Of a stretch of DNA of 64,000 nucleotides, positions 1 to 7,867 are shown one piece after another; position 1 is the stretch's first letter, and each line of letters starts with the position of its first letter. The position numbers and the translations under genes are program-made. The notes beneath the pieces are model-generated. The model saw only the letters and a program-made list of their open reading frames with translations. It did no database searches and was not told where the DNA came from. This DNA comes from Microcaldota archaeon (lineage in GTDB: Archaea; Micrarchaeota; Micrarchaeia; Anstonellales; Anstonellaceae). The stretch is taken from assembly GCA_021814005.1 (NCBI GenBank), contig JAKAJC010000001.1, positions 99,824 through 163,823 of the forward strand. The letters run 5' to 3'.

Positions 1-903
1 CGCTCGGACGTGTCGCTTGTGTTCCAGAATCCGGACGACCAGATATTTTCCGCCACTGTTGAGGAGGACGTGGCATTCGGCCCGCTCAACTCTGGAGTGG
101 AGAGGGCGGAAATAGAAAAAAGGGTGGATGAGGCCCTGCACATGGTGGGCTTGGAGGAATTGGCAGAGCGGCCAACGCAGCAGCTTTCGTTTGGACAGCG
201 CAAGCGCGTGGCATTGGCCGGCGCGCTGGCCATGAAGCCCAAAGTGCTTGTAATGGACGAGCCCACCGCAGGGCTTGACCCGCAGATGGTGCACGAGCTT
301 CTGGAAATGGCTGATGAGCTCAACCATGCGGGAGCGACGGTGGTGATTTCCACCCACGATGTTGAAACCGCATATGAATGGGCTGACGAAGTGCGGGCAA
401 TTCATGAAGGCAAGATTGTGTTCAGCGGCGCGCCCGAAGAATTTTTCGAGCGCGAGGACATGCTGCTGCACGAAATGGGGCTCACGCCGCCTTTGGTGCT
501 CTCGCTCAATCATTCGCTGCACGGATTGGCCGGCACGCCGCTCAAGCCCTATCCGCGCACTCTGGCCGAAGCAACGCACAAGGCATTTCCCAAAGAGGGG
601 CGCAAGACAGGCAGGCTCATTGTGAGATGCGTTGACATTACAAAAGAGATGATTGCGCCGGCGGCGCACGAGCGCTCGGGAATTTATGGCGCAGCCGCGC
701 GGCGCATGGCGCAGGACGGCAAACTGAACGTGCATTACCGGTTCCACGCGCTGGAAAGCGGGCTGATGGAGGCTGCGTCTGGGCGGGATTTTGTTTTGTA
801 CACAGATTCTTCGCTCTGCAATCTGGCGGAAGAGAAGGCGAAAAGGCTGGAAAGAAATTCTGGTGTAAAGGTGCCGATTGAGCATACGCACGGGCAGAAT
901 TAA
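1..903 (+). CDS. ECF/CbiO-type ABC transporter ATPase, 3' part (5' end outside window)
   Basis: The frame is open from base 1, so the Walker A part lies upstream of the window. Visible are the Q-loop (LVFQNPDDQIF), the ABC signature LSFGQRKRVALAGAL, Walker B (VLVMDEPTAGLDP) and the H-loop (ISTHD). The Q-loop sequence and the D-loop context are typical of the ATPases of energy-coupling factor importers for cobalt, nickel or vitamins. After the ATPase core there is an extension of roughly 110 residues without a motif I know. Substrate and partner T/S subunits cannot be read here; they are probably encoded upstream. The class is clear, the substrate is not. Confidence 0.9.
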   Translation, partial: RSDVSLVFQNPDDQIFSATVEEDVAFGPLNSGVERAEIEKRVDEALHMVGLEELAERPTQQLSFGQRKRVALAGALAMKPKVLVMDEPTAGLDPQMVHELLEMADELNHAGATVVISTHDVETAYEWADEVRAIHEGKIVFSGAPEEFFEREDMLLHEMGLTPPLVLSLNHSLHGLAGTPLKPYPRTLAEATHKAFPKEGRKTGRLIVRCVDITKEMIAPAAHERSGIYGAAARRMAQDGKLNVHYRFHALESGLMEAASGRDFVLYTDSSLCNLAEEKAKRLERNSGVKVPIEHTHGQN

Positions 904-933
904 ACCGGATTTATAAACTTGAAGATGCCATAA

Positions 934-1605
934 ATGCCCACAGACAGAGTGTGGGTTATGCGTTTGCTTGGATTTGCAGCCAAAAAAGCTTGTTCAGACA
1001 CCCCGAAATCCGAGATTCCCCAGCCAAAGAAGCTTGGGTTCTATGAACGTGACAATATCAGACTCCTTGACTGTGACATGCGCTCATTTTATCGGCTGGC
1101 CAAAAAATTCGAAAAGATTCCAGAGCCAAAACGAAACCCTGAAGACACCAAATGGATTGTGGAGAGAGCTCAACAATTGCACTCCGACTACAAAAATGAC
1201 CAGCGGGACGGCGCGCATGAAGAGATTATCGGCAACCGCTCGGATTTGGCCGAACTTTATGACGAGAAGCGGGAGAAGATGGCCAAGAGCGTCGGGCACC
1301 ACATGATTTTTTATGAAAGCGTTGCGGCAGTCGTCACTGCGGCAACAAAAGGAAAGGCCTGGGCATGGGCATTCGGAACCGCCACGGCCGCCAGCGTTGT
1401 AGAATTTATCATCCGCAACAGCTTCATTGTGGACAGAAAGCAGGATATGGCTGAAAACGGCTGGAGAAAAGTTGTGGAATATGCCGCAAAAAATCCTGCG
1501 GCGGAAGCTGCACAAACGCCGGCTGCTGAACAAAAAGTCATTTCGCCCAAGCATGAGAAAGAAAAAAGAACAATCAAGTTCGGCAAAACCGAATACGCGG
1601 ATTAA
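934..1605 (+). CDS. Hypothetical protein, 223 aa, with hydrophobic central segment
   Basis: I do not recognise a family. A TATA-like GATTTATAAAC lies about 25 nt upstream, which supports transcription, and the start ATG at 934 would be nearly leaderless; ATG 958 is an alternative. The N-terminal 120 residues are charged and helical. A hydrophobic Ala/Val-rich stretch around residues 130-165 could be a membrane hairpin. The C-terminal 50 residues are Ala/Lys-rich and probably disordered. It is convergent with aspS, with 25 nt between the stops. Confidence 0.6.
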   Translation: MPTDRVWVMRLLGFAAKKACSDTPKSEIPQPKKLGFYERDNIRLLDCDMRSFYRLAKKFEKIPEPKRNPEDTKWIVERAQQLHSDYKNDQRDGAHEEIIGNRSDLAELYDEKREKMAKSVGHHMIFYESVAAVVTAATKGKAWAWAFGTATAASVVEFIIRNSFIVDRKQDMAENGWRKVVEYAAKNPAAEAAQTPAAEQKVISPKHEKEKRTIKFGKTEYAD

Positions 1606-1630
1606 ATTAAGGCGCCAGTCTTTTTCCGGC

Positions 1631-2923
1631 TTAAGGCGTTAGTCTCGTTCTGTCGCGCGGGAACATTGCCGCCTCGCGGATGTTGTGCAAGTTGCAAATC
1701 TTCATCACAAGGCGCTCGATTCCAATCGACCAGCCCGCGTGCGGCGGCGCGCCCACGCGGAAGGCGTTGATGTAGAATTCGAAGGCTGCCGGGTCAAGAC
1801 CGCGCGATTGCAGCTGCTTAATCAGAAGTTCGGGAATGTGGATACGCTGCGCACCCGAGGACAGTTCAAGACCGCGGTACATCAGGTCATATGCCTTGCA
1901 GATTTTGGGGTCTTTTTCGTCAGGCATGGAATAGAAGGCGCGGATTGCGGTCGGCCATTTGGTGATGAAATAGGCCTCTTCGCCCAAGAGAGAGTAGAGC
2001 TTGGCCTCTTTTTCGCGGTCGAAATCATCGCCCCATTCCATCGGCACGCCGGCCGCATTGAGCTTTTCCACCAGTTCGGTGTAGGTGTGGCGGGGGATTT
2101 TTTTCGGCACAACAAGCGGGGCCTTGAGAAGCGCGAGCTCATCCTTGCAATGCTCCGACACGCTGTGCAAAATGTCCAAAAACGTTTTCTCAAGCGCATC
2201 CATGGCGTCATTGTCGTCGCAGAAGCCCATCTCTGCATCCATCTGGAGCACTTCATTTAGATGGGAGAGAGTGTTGTGCTTTTCCGCGCGGAACACCGGC
2301 GTGGTCATGAACACCTTGTCCATGCCGCCCACCACTGCCAGCTGCTTGTACAGCTGCGGAGACTGGGCCAGCGTTGCCTCGCGCTCGAAATACTGGACTT
2401 TGAAAACGTCTGCGCCGCCCTCTGTTGCCGCGGCCACAAGGCAGGGAGGGTGGATTTCGGTGAAATGCTGGCTGAGGAGCGATTCACGGAAAGCGCGCGC
2501 TGCCTGAGATTTTATGCTGAATATTGCGGACGCGTTCGGGCTGCGCAAATCAACATAGCGGTTGTCGAGGCGCACGTCAAGCTCTGCCGGAACCTGCCCG
2601 GTGAGGTCGATGGGGATTTTGATTGAGGGGGTGGAGAGGACGTCGATGCGCGAGGGCGCGAGTTCGACTCCGCCGGTCGCGATTTTGGATGCAACAACCT
2701 TGCCTTCCACCACAAGAACGGTTTCGCGCGGATGCACCATTTTCTCGAAGAGCGCGTCGTCCACGCCGCCTTTTTTGGCAAACACCTGAATAATGCCGGT
2801 CTTGTCGCGCAGAAGAAGGAATCTTACCTTGCCCAAATCGCGCACCTCGTGCACCCAGCCCGCCAAAGTGACGGTCTGGCCTGCAAGGGATTTGGCGGCT
2901 GAAATATAGTGAGTGCGGAGCAT
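1631..2923 (-). CDS. aspS: Aspartyl-tRNA synthetase, archaeal type
   Basis: The 430-residue length is that of the short archaeal/eukaryotic AspRS, without the bacterial GAD insertion. An N-terminal OB-fold anticodon-binding domain (AGWVHEVRDLGKVRFLLLRD) is followed by the class II catalytic core with motif 2 (FRAEKHNTLSHLNE) and motif 3 (GWSIGIERLVMKI), and ends in the usual PRDRTRLTP tail. It charges tRNA-Asp; whether it also charges tRNA-Asn depends on residues I cannot assign with certainty. It is the first of a minus-strand group of information-processing genes only in map position: the next upstream gene (KH protein) ends 49 nt before its start. Confidence 0.97.
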   Translation of the reverse strand: MLRTHYISAAKSLAGQTVTLAGWVHEVRDLGKVRFLLLRDKTGIIQVFAKKGGVDDALFEKMVHPRETVLVVEGKVVASKIATGGVELAPSRIDVLSTPSIKIPIDLTGQVPAELDVRLDNRYVDLRSPNASAIFSIKSQAARAFRESLLSQHFTEIHPPCLVAAATEGGADVFKVQYFEREATLAQSPQLYKQLAVVGGMDKVFMTTPVFRAEKHNTLSHLNEVLQMDAEMGFCDDNDAMDALEKTFLDILHSVSEHCKDELALLKAPLVVPKKIPRHTYTELVEKLNAAGVPMEWGDDFDREKEAKLYSLLGEEAYFITKWPTAIRAFYSMPDEKDPKICKAYDLMYRGLELSSGAQRIHIPELLIKQLQSRGLDPAAFEFYINAFRVGAPPHAGWSIGIERLVMKICNLHNIREAAMFPRDRTRLTP

Positions 2924-2972
2924 AATATCACGATAAGGGAGTATTTGGCGCGATGGTTTATAGTGCTAATTA

Positions 2973-3470
2973 TCACTCGAACACGAAGACAACCGGCTTG
3001 CCCATCCACTTTGCAACCAGCGGCTCTAGTTTTCGAACGTCGATGCGCAGCAGCTTTTCATCCGATTTTGCCAGCCTGATTGAGAGGCGCGTGCTGCCGG
3101 CATGAAAAGATTCGTTTATTCCCAAGATTTTGGCAGGTGTGATGAGGTCTTCGAGAGATTTTCGGGCGTCGCCGCGCTCGGAAACAACGCGCACGCGCTT
3201 GCCCAGCGCGGCCGAGAGGGCCGACACCACCTTGCCGCCGCGGCCGATTAGAAGGCCGGCCTCGCCGGGGGTGAAAACCAGCACCGCGTCGCCCAAATCG
3301 ATTGCGTGCGAGAATTGCGCCGCCGTGATGTTGTGCAATTCGTTGATTTTGTGCAAAATGCGCGACACTTCGATGTCCAAGTCGGACATTTCGCCCGAAC
3401 CGCGCTTTGCGTCGCAGGATGGGCACAATGATTCGCTCCAGGCGCATTTTTGGCACAGCGGCGTCTGCAT
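2973..3470 (-). CDS. NusA-like KH-domain protein with N-terminal zinc ribbon
   Basis: The N terminus has paired CxxC motifs (CQKC and CPSC, residues 6-20), a small zinc-binding ribbon. A KH core follows with the signature LIGRGGKVVSALSAALGKRVRVV, and a C-terminal basic region ends in VAKWMGKPVVFVFE. Archaeal proteins of this layout are annotated as NusA-related or KH transcription/RNA-binding factors. Role: RNA binding, probably in transcription or rRNA maturation. It sits between aspS and the Alba gene on the same strand. Family is well supported, exact function is not. Confidence 0.85.
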   Translation of the reverse strand: MQTPLCQKCAWSESLCPSCDAKRGSGEMSDLDIEVSRILHKINELHNITAAQFSHAIDLGDAVLVFTPGEAGLLIGRGGKVVSALSAALGKRVRVVSERGDARKSLEDLITPAKILGINESFHAGSTRLSIRLAKSDEKLLRIDVRKLEPLVAKWMGKPVVFVFE

Positions 3471-3529
3471 GGCACAAGAAGGAATGGAAAAATCAAAAAG
3501 GGAGGGGGTTGAAAGAAGGAAAAATTGCT

Positions 3530-3976
3530 TTATTTGAGCAGCACAATCTCAATGCACGACACTTTGGATTTTGTGCCGTCCTCGTTTTCCACCTCCTGCG
3601 TTGAGATGGAAACTGGGCCGAGCTTTGTCTCGGTCAAGAATTTGTGGCGCACGATTTCGGCGACATCGACCGCTTTTGAGATAATCTGGCCTCTTGCCTT
3701 GATTCTCACCTGCGGCGCGCCGCCCTGAAACTGTGTGACAACGGCAAGCACATAGCCCATGGTGGGCTTCTTGCCGATGAAAATTGTGTTTTCTTCGCGC
3801 AATGCGGGGCGGGTGCGGGGGGCATGATGCTCGGAATGGGGCGCGGCGGCGGAGGCTGAAGAGGGCGCTGAATGCGGCGGGGTTCCCTCGTGCTGGCGCG
3901 GGGCTGGCTGGCTCGCGGCCGGGGCGGGCTGCACGCCGCTGTCTGGAGAGTTGGCGGGGTTGTCGTCAGAAAACAT
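3530..3976 (-). CDS. albA: DNA/RNA-binding protein Alba with long disordered N-terminal extension
   Basis: Residues from about 60 to the end match Alba: the opening IFIGKKPTMGYVLAVVTQF contains the nucleic-acid-contacting Lys pair, then IKARGQIISKAVDVAEIVRHKF. I start it at ATG 3976 (148 aa), which has a GAGGTG Shine-Dalgarno 8 nt upstream, and not at the in-frame GTG 3985. The extension of about 60 residues is rich in Pro, Ala, Ser and His; ordinary Alba proteins of about 90 residues lack it. Alba dimers coat DNA and RNA and shape chromatin. The extension could add a protein-contact tail; that is inference. Confidence 0.93.
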   Translation of the reverse strand: MFSDDNPANSPDSGVQPAPAASQPAPRQHEGTPPHSAPSSASAAAPHSEHHAPRTRPALREENTIFIGKKPTMGYVLAVVTQFQGGAPQVRIKARGQIISKAVDVAEIVRHKFLTETKLGPVSISTQEVENEDGTKSKVSCIEIVLLK

Positions 3977-3997
3977 TGTTGGCACCTCGGTGTTTTT

Positions 3998-4984
3998 TTA
4001 GCGTCCGGCCGCGTCCTCTTTTTGGCGGGAGCGCCGGTATTCCTCGATTACTTTCTCTATTTCGGATGGCTCGTTTATATCTTTTAAATCCTCGTCACGG
4101 GACGGGGAAGAAGATGATTTTGAAACTGACGCGGACGGCTTGGCTGATGCGGAGCGGGAGGAGGAAGGAGAGCGGGATGGATTTGTTTTTACCCACTCTT
4201 TCTGCTTGCGCTCATTCACGCGCTTGAGTGATGCGCGCAAGCGCATTATTTCTGCCGCCATTTTTCTTACGGTGCTGTCGCGGCGCTGGCGCTCTGCCAC
4301 GCCGTTTTCCAAAAGCCTGATGCGGTGCGAGAGCCGCTCGCGCTCGGCCTCGAGAAGCGAGATGGCCTTGCGCAGCTCGACAAGAGTGCGCTCCAGAGTT
4401 TGGAGGCGCAAAGAAGATTGAGGCTGAGAAGATTGGGAAGGGTGGGAAGATTTTTGCTGGCCTGAGGCGTTTTCTGCGACCGGCTGCTCTTCAATTTGTA
4501 TTTTCGGCCTTCTGATGCGCTCCAATGCAACGTCATGGCGGAAGCCCTGCAAAAGCAGATGGCGCAGAATTTCTATTTCTCCGCCGCTCAGGCCGGTTTT
4601 GGCAGGCAGGCGCAGAAGATTCTGGTAGTTGCGCCATGCCTGCACGGCCGCAGACAAGGCGTCGCGCTCATGCACGTTTTCAACTGGAAATGAAAAATGG
4701 CTGAAAACCTCGCGCACCACTTTTTTCTTGTCATCCTCGCGCCACGGCTGGGCGGGCACAAAAAGCGCGGCATTGAAGGCCGAGGCGAGTTTGAGCACAA
4801 GTTCTGGCGCGGGGCGCACGTCGGTGGCGATAAGGGACGGCGTGCCCCATGTTTCAAGAGTTGCAAGGGCAGCCTCAAAGCCGCCCTGCTGGATGTGCGC
4901 AACCCGGAGCGGGCGGCCCTCCAAATCAAGGGCTGCCAAACCGATGGTGTGGCCCGGATCCACACCAATGATAAGATAGGTCAT
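3998..4984 (-). CDS. DUF460 / RNase H-like (RuvC-type) domain protein, short form
   Basis: The N terminus (GVDPGHTIGLAALD) is the RNase H-fold start of archaeal DUF460 proteins, with the first catalytic-type Asp in VDPG. HERDALSAAVQAWRNY around residue 105 matches the last RuvC-like acidic motif. Residues about 185-260 form a coiled coil (LERTLVELRKAISLLEAERERLSHRI), and the tail is Ser/Lys-rich. At 328 residues it is about half the usual length of DUF460 proteins, because the region after the nuclease-like domain is reduced. It is thought to be a predicted nuclease of RNA or DNA metabolism; activity is unproven. Confidence 0.8.
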   Translation of the reverse strand: MTYLIIGVDPGHTIGLAALDLEGRPLRVAHIQQGGFEAALATLETWGTPSLIATDVRPAPELVLKLASAFNAALFVPAQPWREDDKKKVVREVFSHFSFPVENVHERDALSAAVQAWRNYQNLLRLPAKTGLSGGEIEILRHLLLQGFRHDVALERIRRPKIQIEEQPVAENASGQQKSSHPSQSSQPQSSLRLQTLERTLVELRKAISLLEAERERLSHRIRLLENGVAERQRRDSTVRKMAAEIMRLRASLKRVNERKQKEWVKTNPSRSPSSSRSASAKPSASVSKSSSSPSRDEDLKDINEPSEIEKVIEEYRRSRQKEDAAGR

Positions 4985-5002
4985 CGGGCTGTTATCTGCG
5001 GC

Positions 5003-6259
5003 TTAATTCTTAATTTTGCTTGATTTGAGTTTCTGCTCCAATTCAACAAGAGTGCGGCGCTCCACGTTCTCTTTCACCATGACGTTTGCGCCAATCCAGC
5101 AGTGGTCGCCAATCATCTTGCCCGGCATGACCGATGAGAGCACGCCCATCTTCACCTCATCTCCGATGATTGCACCGAGCTTCTTGCGCTTTGTGTCGAT
5201 GATGATGTCCTCGACTTTTGCTTTCACGCTGCCTGCGTCAAAGCGGTAGTTCGCGATTTGGGTTGCAGAGCCGAAGTTGCAGCCCGCCCCCACTATGGAA
5301 TCGCCGATGTAGGAAAGATGCTTGGCATTGACATGGTCGAAAATGATGGAATTTTTCACAGTGGTGGAATCGCCGATTGAGCAGTTCGCGCCGATTGACG
5401 ACGTGCCGCGGATGTAGGCGTGCGGGCCGATGATTGTGTTGGCGCCGACATAGAGCGGGCCCTCCACATATGAATCAAGGATTTTTGCGCCTGATTCCAA
5501 AATGACTTTTCCCTTTATTGTGGAATTCTCGATTTGACTCTTGTCTTTTTTCTCAGGCATTTTTTCCAGCAAAAACCTGTTTGCGTCAAAGAGCTGCCAC
5601 GGCAGGCCCATGTCAAGCCAGTATTCCGAGGTTATGACGGCTTTTACCTTCTCGCTCTTGAGTATGTCGGTCATTTCAAATTCGCCGCGCGTGGATTTTT
5701 TCACAGCTGCAAGAGCCTTGAAAATTTCCGGCTCCATCACATAGAGCGAGCAGTTGGCCAGAGCGCGCGCTGGCGCGTTTTTGGGCTTTTCCTCAAAGCC
5801 GGCCAGATAACCGTTCTGCACTTTTGCAATTCCGTACTGCTCTGATTTGTCGACTTCGGTCAGGAGAGCGGTTATTCTGCCCTCGTGCCCGCGCGCCAAT
5901 TCTTCCAGAGCGGCCGGCGTGGTAATCACGTCGCCTGCGGCTGCGAAAAAGGTGGAATTGATTTTGCCGGCCGCTTGTGCGAACGCGGCCGCGGTGCCGT
6001 ATTTCGAGCCCTGCGTTACGAACTCGAGGTCAAGGCCGAGTTCGGATTTGTGGGCCTCGAAATATTCGCGCACAACTTCCTCCATGTATTTGACCACGAC
6101 AACCGCTTTTCTCACGCCAACCGATTTCAGGTTGGCCAGCACGTGGTGCAGAATAGGCTTGCCCGCGAGAGGAATCATGCATTTGGGGCGGGTGTAGGTG
6201 AGCGGGCGGAGGCGCTTGCCCTCGCCTGCCGCGAGCACGACTGCTTGTGTGATGGCCAT
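5003..6259 (-). CDS. GlmU-like bifunctional sugar-1-phosphate nucleotidylyltransferase/acetyltransferase
   Basis: Residues 1-230 are a nucleotidyltransferase with the pyrophosphorylase signature VLAAGEGKRLRPLTYTRPKCMIPLAGKPI. The C-terminal half shows left-handed beta-helix hexapeptides (IIGPHAYIRGTSSIGANCSIGDST...). Archaeal homologues make UDP-GlcNAc or dTDP-sugars from sugar-1-phosphates and also acetylate the amino sugar. The product would feed glycosylation of surface proteins or lipids. The 418-residue length is normal. Specificity (glucose or GlcNAc) cannot be told from the sequence alone. Confidence 0.92.
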   Translation of the reverse strand: MAITQAVVLAAGEGKRLRPLTYTRPKCMIPLAGKPILHHVLANLKSVGVRKAVVVVKYMEEVVREYFEAHKSELGLDLEFVTQGSKYGTAAAFAQAAGKINSTFFAAAGDVITTPAALEELARGHEGRITALLTEVDKSEQYGIAKVQNGYLAGFEEKPKNAPARALANCSLYVMEPEIFKALAAVKKSTRGEFEMTDILKSEKVKAVITSEYWLDMGLPWQLFDANRFLLEKMPEKKDKSQIENSTIKGKVILESGAKILDSYVEGPLYVGANTIIGPHAYIRGTSSIGANCSIGDSTTVKNSIIFDHVNAKHLSYIGDSIVGAGCNFGSATQIANYRFDAGSVKAKVEDIIIDTKRKKLGAIIGDEVKMGVLSSVMPGKMIGDHCWIGANVMVKENVERRTLVELEQKLKSSKIKN

Positions 6260-6289
6260 AGTATCGTCTGTATATGGGTTTTTAGGCTT

Positions 6290-6571
6290 TTAATGCCGCC
6301 GCCGGCCGCCGCTTTTGCCGCCGGCCTTCGGGCGCGAGAGTATGACTACGGCGTTAAACATTGCCATGATGGCAGCAAGGCCGTTGAGCCAGGTGAAGAT
6401 TGCGTCGTTGATGAGATAGGCGTGGTACGCCAGAAACAGCGAGCCGAAGAGGTAGAGGCAGACGAACTTGAGGTTGAGATTTTTCCCCTTCTCGCGCCAG
6501 TTTTGGAGCGTTTCGGGAATCCACGCGATGATGAGCAGAGCCAGACCGGCAATGCCGATGTATTCGAGCAA
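6290..6571 (-). CDS. SemiSWEET/PQ-loop-like small membrane protein
   Basis: I start it at TTG 6571, because GAGGTG lies 5 nt upstream and the residues from there (LLEYIGIAGLALLIIAWIPETLQNW) begin a first membrane helix. Three transmembrane segments follow, with a PQ-loop-like WIPETLQNWREKG after helix 1. The size (about 93 aa) and layout fit SemiSWEET half-transporters, which move sugars or similar small molecules as dimers. The upstream in-frame ATG at 6649 would add 26 residues without a ribosome site. Family assignment is moderate. Confidence 0.65.
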   Translation of the reverse strand: MLEYIGIAGLALLIIAWIPETLQNWREKGKNLNLKFVCLYLFGSLFLAYHAYLINDAIFTWLNGLAAIMAMFNAVVILSRPKAGGKSGGRRRH

Positions 6572-6667
6572 GACAACACCTCGAGAGGTGCACGCACGGA
6601 TAGTTTTTAAATTCTCAGCCGACAAGAAAACAAAGATACAAAGCTTCAATCAATGCCTCGGTGAGCC

Positions 6668-6693
6668 CTTTTCTTTGCTGCGGCAAAGAAAAG
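6668..6693. repeat. Perfect 11-bp hairpin upstream of tRNA-Asn
   Basis: CTTTTCTTTGC and GCAAAGAAAAG flank the loop TGCG. It lies between the divergently read SemiSWEET-like gene and tRNA-Asn, so it is not an obvious terminator of either. A related palindrome occurs at 9620-9645 beside tRNA-Leu. Confidence 0.6.
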
Positions 6694-6722
6694 CCCTCGG
6701 GGAAAAGAAAGAGACAACAAAT

Positions 6723-6795
6723 GCCTCGGTAGCTCAGTCGGTAGAGCGATGGACTGTTAATCCATAGGTCAGCGGTTCGAGCCCGCTCCGAGGCG
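6723..6795 (+). tRNA. tRNA-Asn (GTT)
   Basis: The cloverleaf is complete: acceptor GCCTCGG/CCGAGGC, D arm GCTC..GAGC, anticodon arm ATGGA-CTGTTAA-TCCAT with anticodon GTT, T arm AGCGG-TTCGAGC-CCGCT, discriminator G. No intron and no encoded CCA. It is followed by GATAAAC and seven Ts, a likely archaeal oligo-T terminator, and then by a duplicated 3' half. Confidence 0.96.
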
Positions 6796-6808
6796 ATAAA
6801 CTTTTTTT

Positions 6809-6905
6809 GTCAGCGGTTCGACCCTCAAGCGAAGCTTGGGGGCATTCGGCACGAGGGCCGCAGCCCGAGCGCCGATGGCCCGCTCCGAGGCGATAAACTT
6901 TTTTT
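6809..6905 (+). repeat. Duplicated 3' part of tRNA-Asn split by a 56-bp structured insert
   Basis: The 41-bp unit at 6768-6808 (anticodon-side GTC, T arm, acceptor 3' strand, oligo-T) is repeated directly after itself. In the second copy the T loop is interrupted after GGTTCGA (6821) by 56 bp, and the tRNA sequence resumes at 6878 to the same oligo-T tail. The insert folds into two hairpins: a 9-bp stem with loop GAA (6822-6842) and a longer one closed by CATTCGGC/GCCGATG. No 5' half is present, so it is not a second complete tRNA. Confidence 0.85.
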
Positions 6906-6950
6906 GACGAAGGGGTTCGGATTTTAAATGAACCCCCCTTCATATACGAT

Positions 6951-7280
6951 ATGCGCGAATTACATTATGCCTGGTTTTTCGAAACCCTTGCAAACCCCCT
7001 GAGGATGCAAATCCTTCTTTATCTTCTTGAAAAACCACGCTCTGTGAACGAAATCGTTGCAAAAACAGGGGAGGAGCAGAGCAACGTTTCCCATGCGCTC
7101 TCGATTCTGCGCCTGTGCAACCTCGTGCTGCTCAAAGTCGAGGGCAGGCGGCATCTGTACCAGACAAACGAGACTCTTTTCAGGCCGCTCGTAAAGCTTG
7201 TGGACGAGCACGTGTGCTCCAACTGCGAAGGCATGTGCGCGCAGGAAAAGCGCAAGAAAAAGCTCAAGCACAAACAGTAG
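6951..7280 (+). CDS. ArsR-family winged-helix regulator
   Basis: A 109-residue winged helix: LANPLRMQILLYLLEKPRSVNEIVAKTGEEQSNVSHALSILRLCNLV contains the recognition helix, and GRRHLYQTN the wing. The C-terminal CSNCEGMC cluster (four-Cys-like, residues about 91-97) could bind a metal or be redox sensitive, followed by a Lys-rich tail. ATTTTAAATG about 25 nt upstream is a likely TATA box. Target unknown; it is not next to a metal-transport gene. Confidence 0.85.
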   Translation: MRELHYAWFFETLANPLRMQILLYLLEKPRSVNEIVAKTGEEQSNVSHALSILRLCNLVLLKVEGRRHLYQTNETLFRPLVKLVDEHVCSNCEGMCAQEKRKKKLKHKQ

Positions 7281-7319
7281 GGCGAATATGAAAACGCGGG
7301 AAAAATTATTTTTACTTCT

Positions 7320-7700
7320 TTATTTTGAGCGGGATTTGACGCGGGCCATCAGCATCGCCAGATGAGCCTGGCGCGTGATGCGGGCAGTTCTCTCCTCTAT
7401 TTCGGAAATGTCATCCCACATCATCTCCAGCGCGGCGCGCACCGCAAACGACACCGCCTGCTGTGGGGATGAGGGTATGGATTCGTTGAGGCGCAGGTCA
7501 AGGGACTGAACATGCGCCGTCTGGCGCGTGGAGGCCACCATTGTCATTTCAGACATCGGCTCGGCCTTGAGCGGCTCCTCGGCCAGCGGCTGCGGGGCGC
7601 GCAGGCGCGCGAGGCGCGCTGCCTCCTTTTTCTCCTCTTCTTGGGAGAAAGATGAAACTGCGCGGGACGATGGCGTTGACGCTTCGATGGCCGAACTCAT
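7320..7700 (-). CDS. Hypothetical protein, 126 aa
   Basis: No known family. The first 45 residues are Ser/Glu-rich and probably disordered; the last 50 (ALEMMWDDISEIEERTARITRQAHLAMLMARV) look helical. The start ATG 7700 has GGAGGGTAGGT upstream. It is convergent with the ArsR-like gene and divergent from nothing obvious. GC-rich codon use matches the chromosomal neighbours. Confidence 0.55.
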   Translation of the reverse strand: MSSAIEASTPSSRAVSSFSQEEEKKEAARLARLRAPQPLAEEPLKAEPMSEMTMVASTRQTAHVQSLDLRLNESIPSSPQQAVSFAVRAALEMMWDDISEIEERTARITRQAHLAMLMARVKSRSK

Positions 7701-7867
7701 GACCTACCCTCCGTACTTTTTTCCAAGGGTGTCGTCCCCGCCAAGGAACGAACCCCGCTGGTCGCTGGTTTTGCCCACGAGGAGAAGGTTTAAAAAAGGC
7801 CCTCTGGCTCCGGCGTGGAAAAATGAAAAATGAGGGAAAATAAAAAACAAAAAACTAAAGCATTTTT

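Noticed and set aside
6844-6856. ATTCGGCACGAGG resembles a cDNA cloning adaptor
   Set aside because: Only 13 bases match, no vector or polylinker follows, and the flanks are repeated tRNA sequence; taken as chance.
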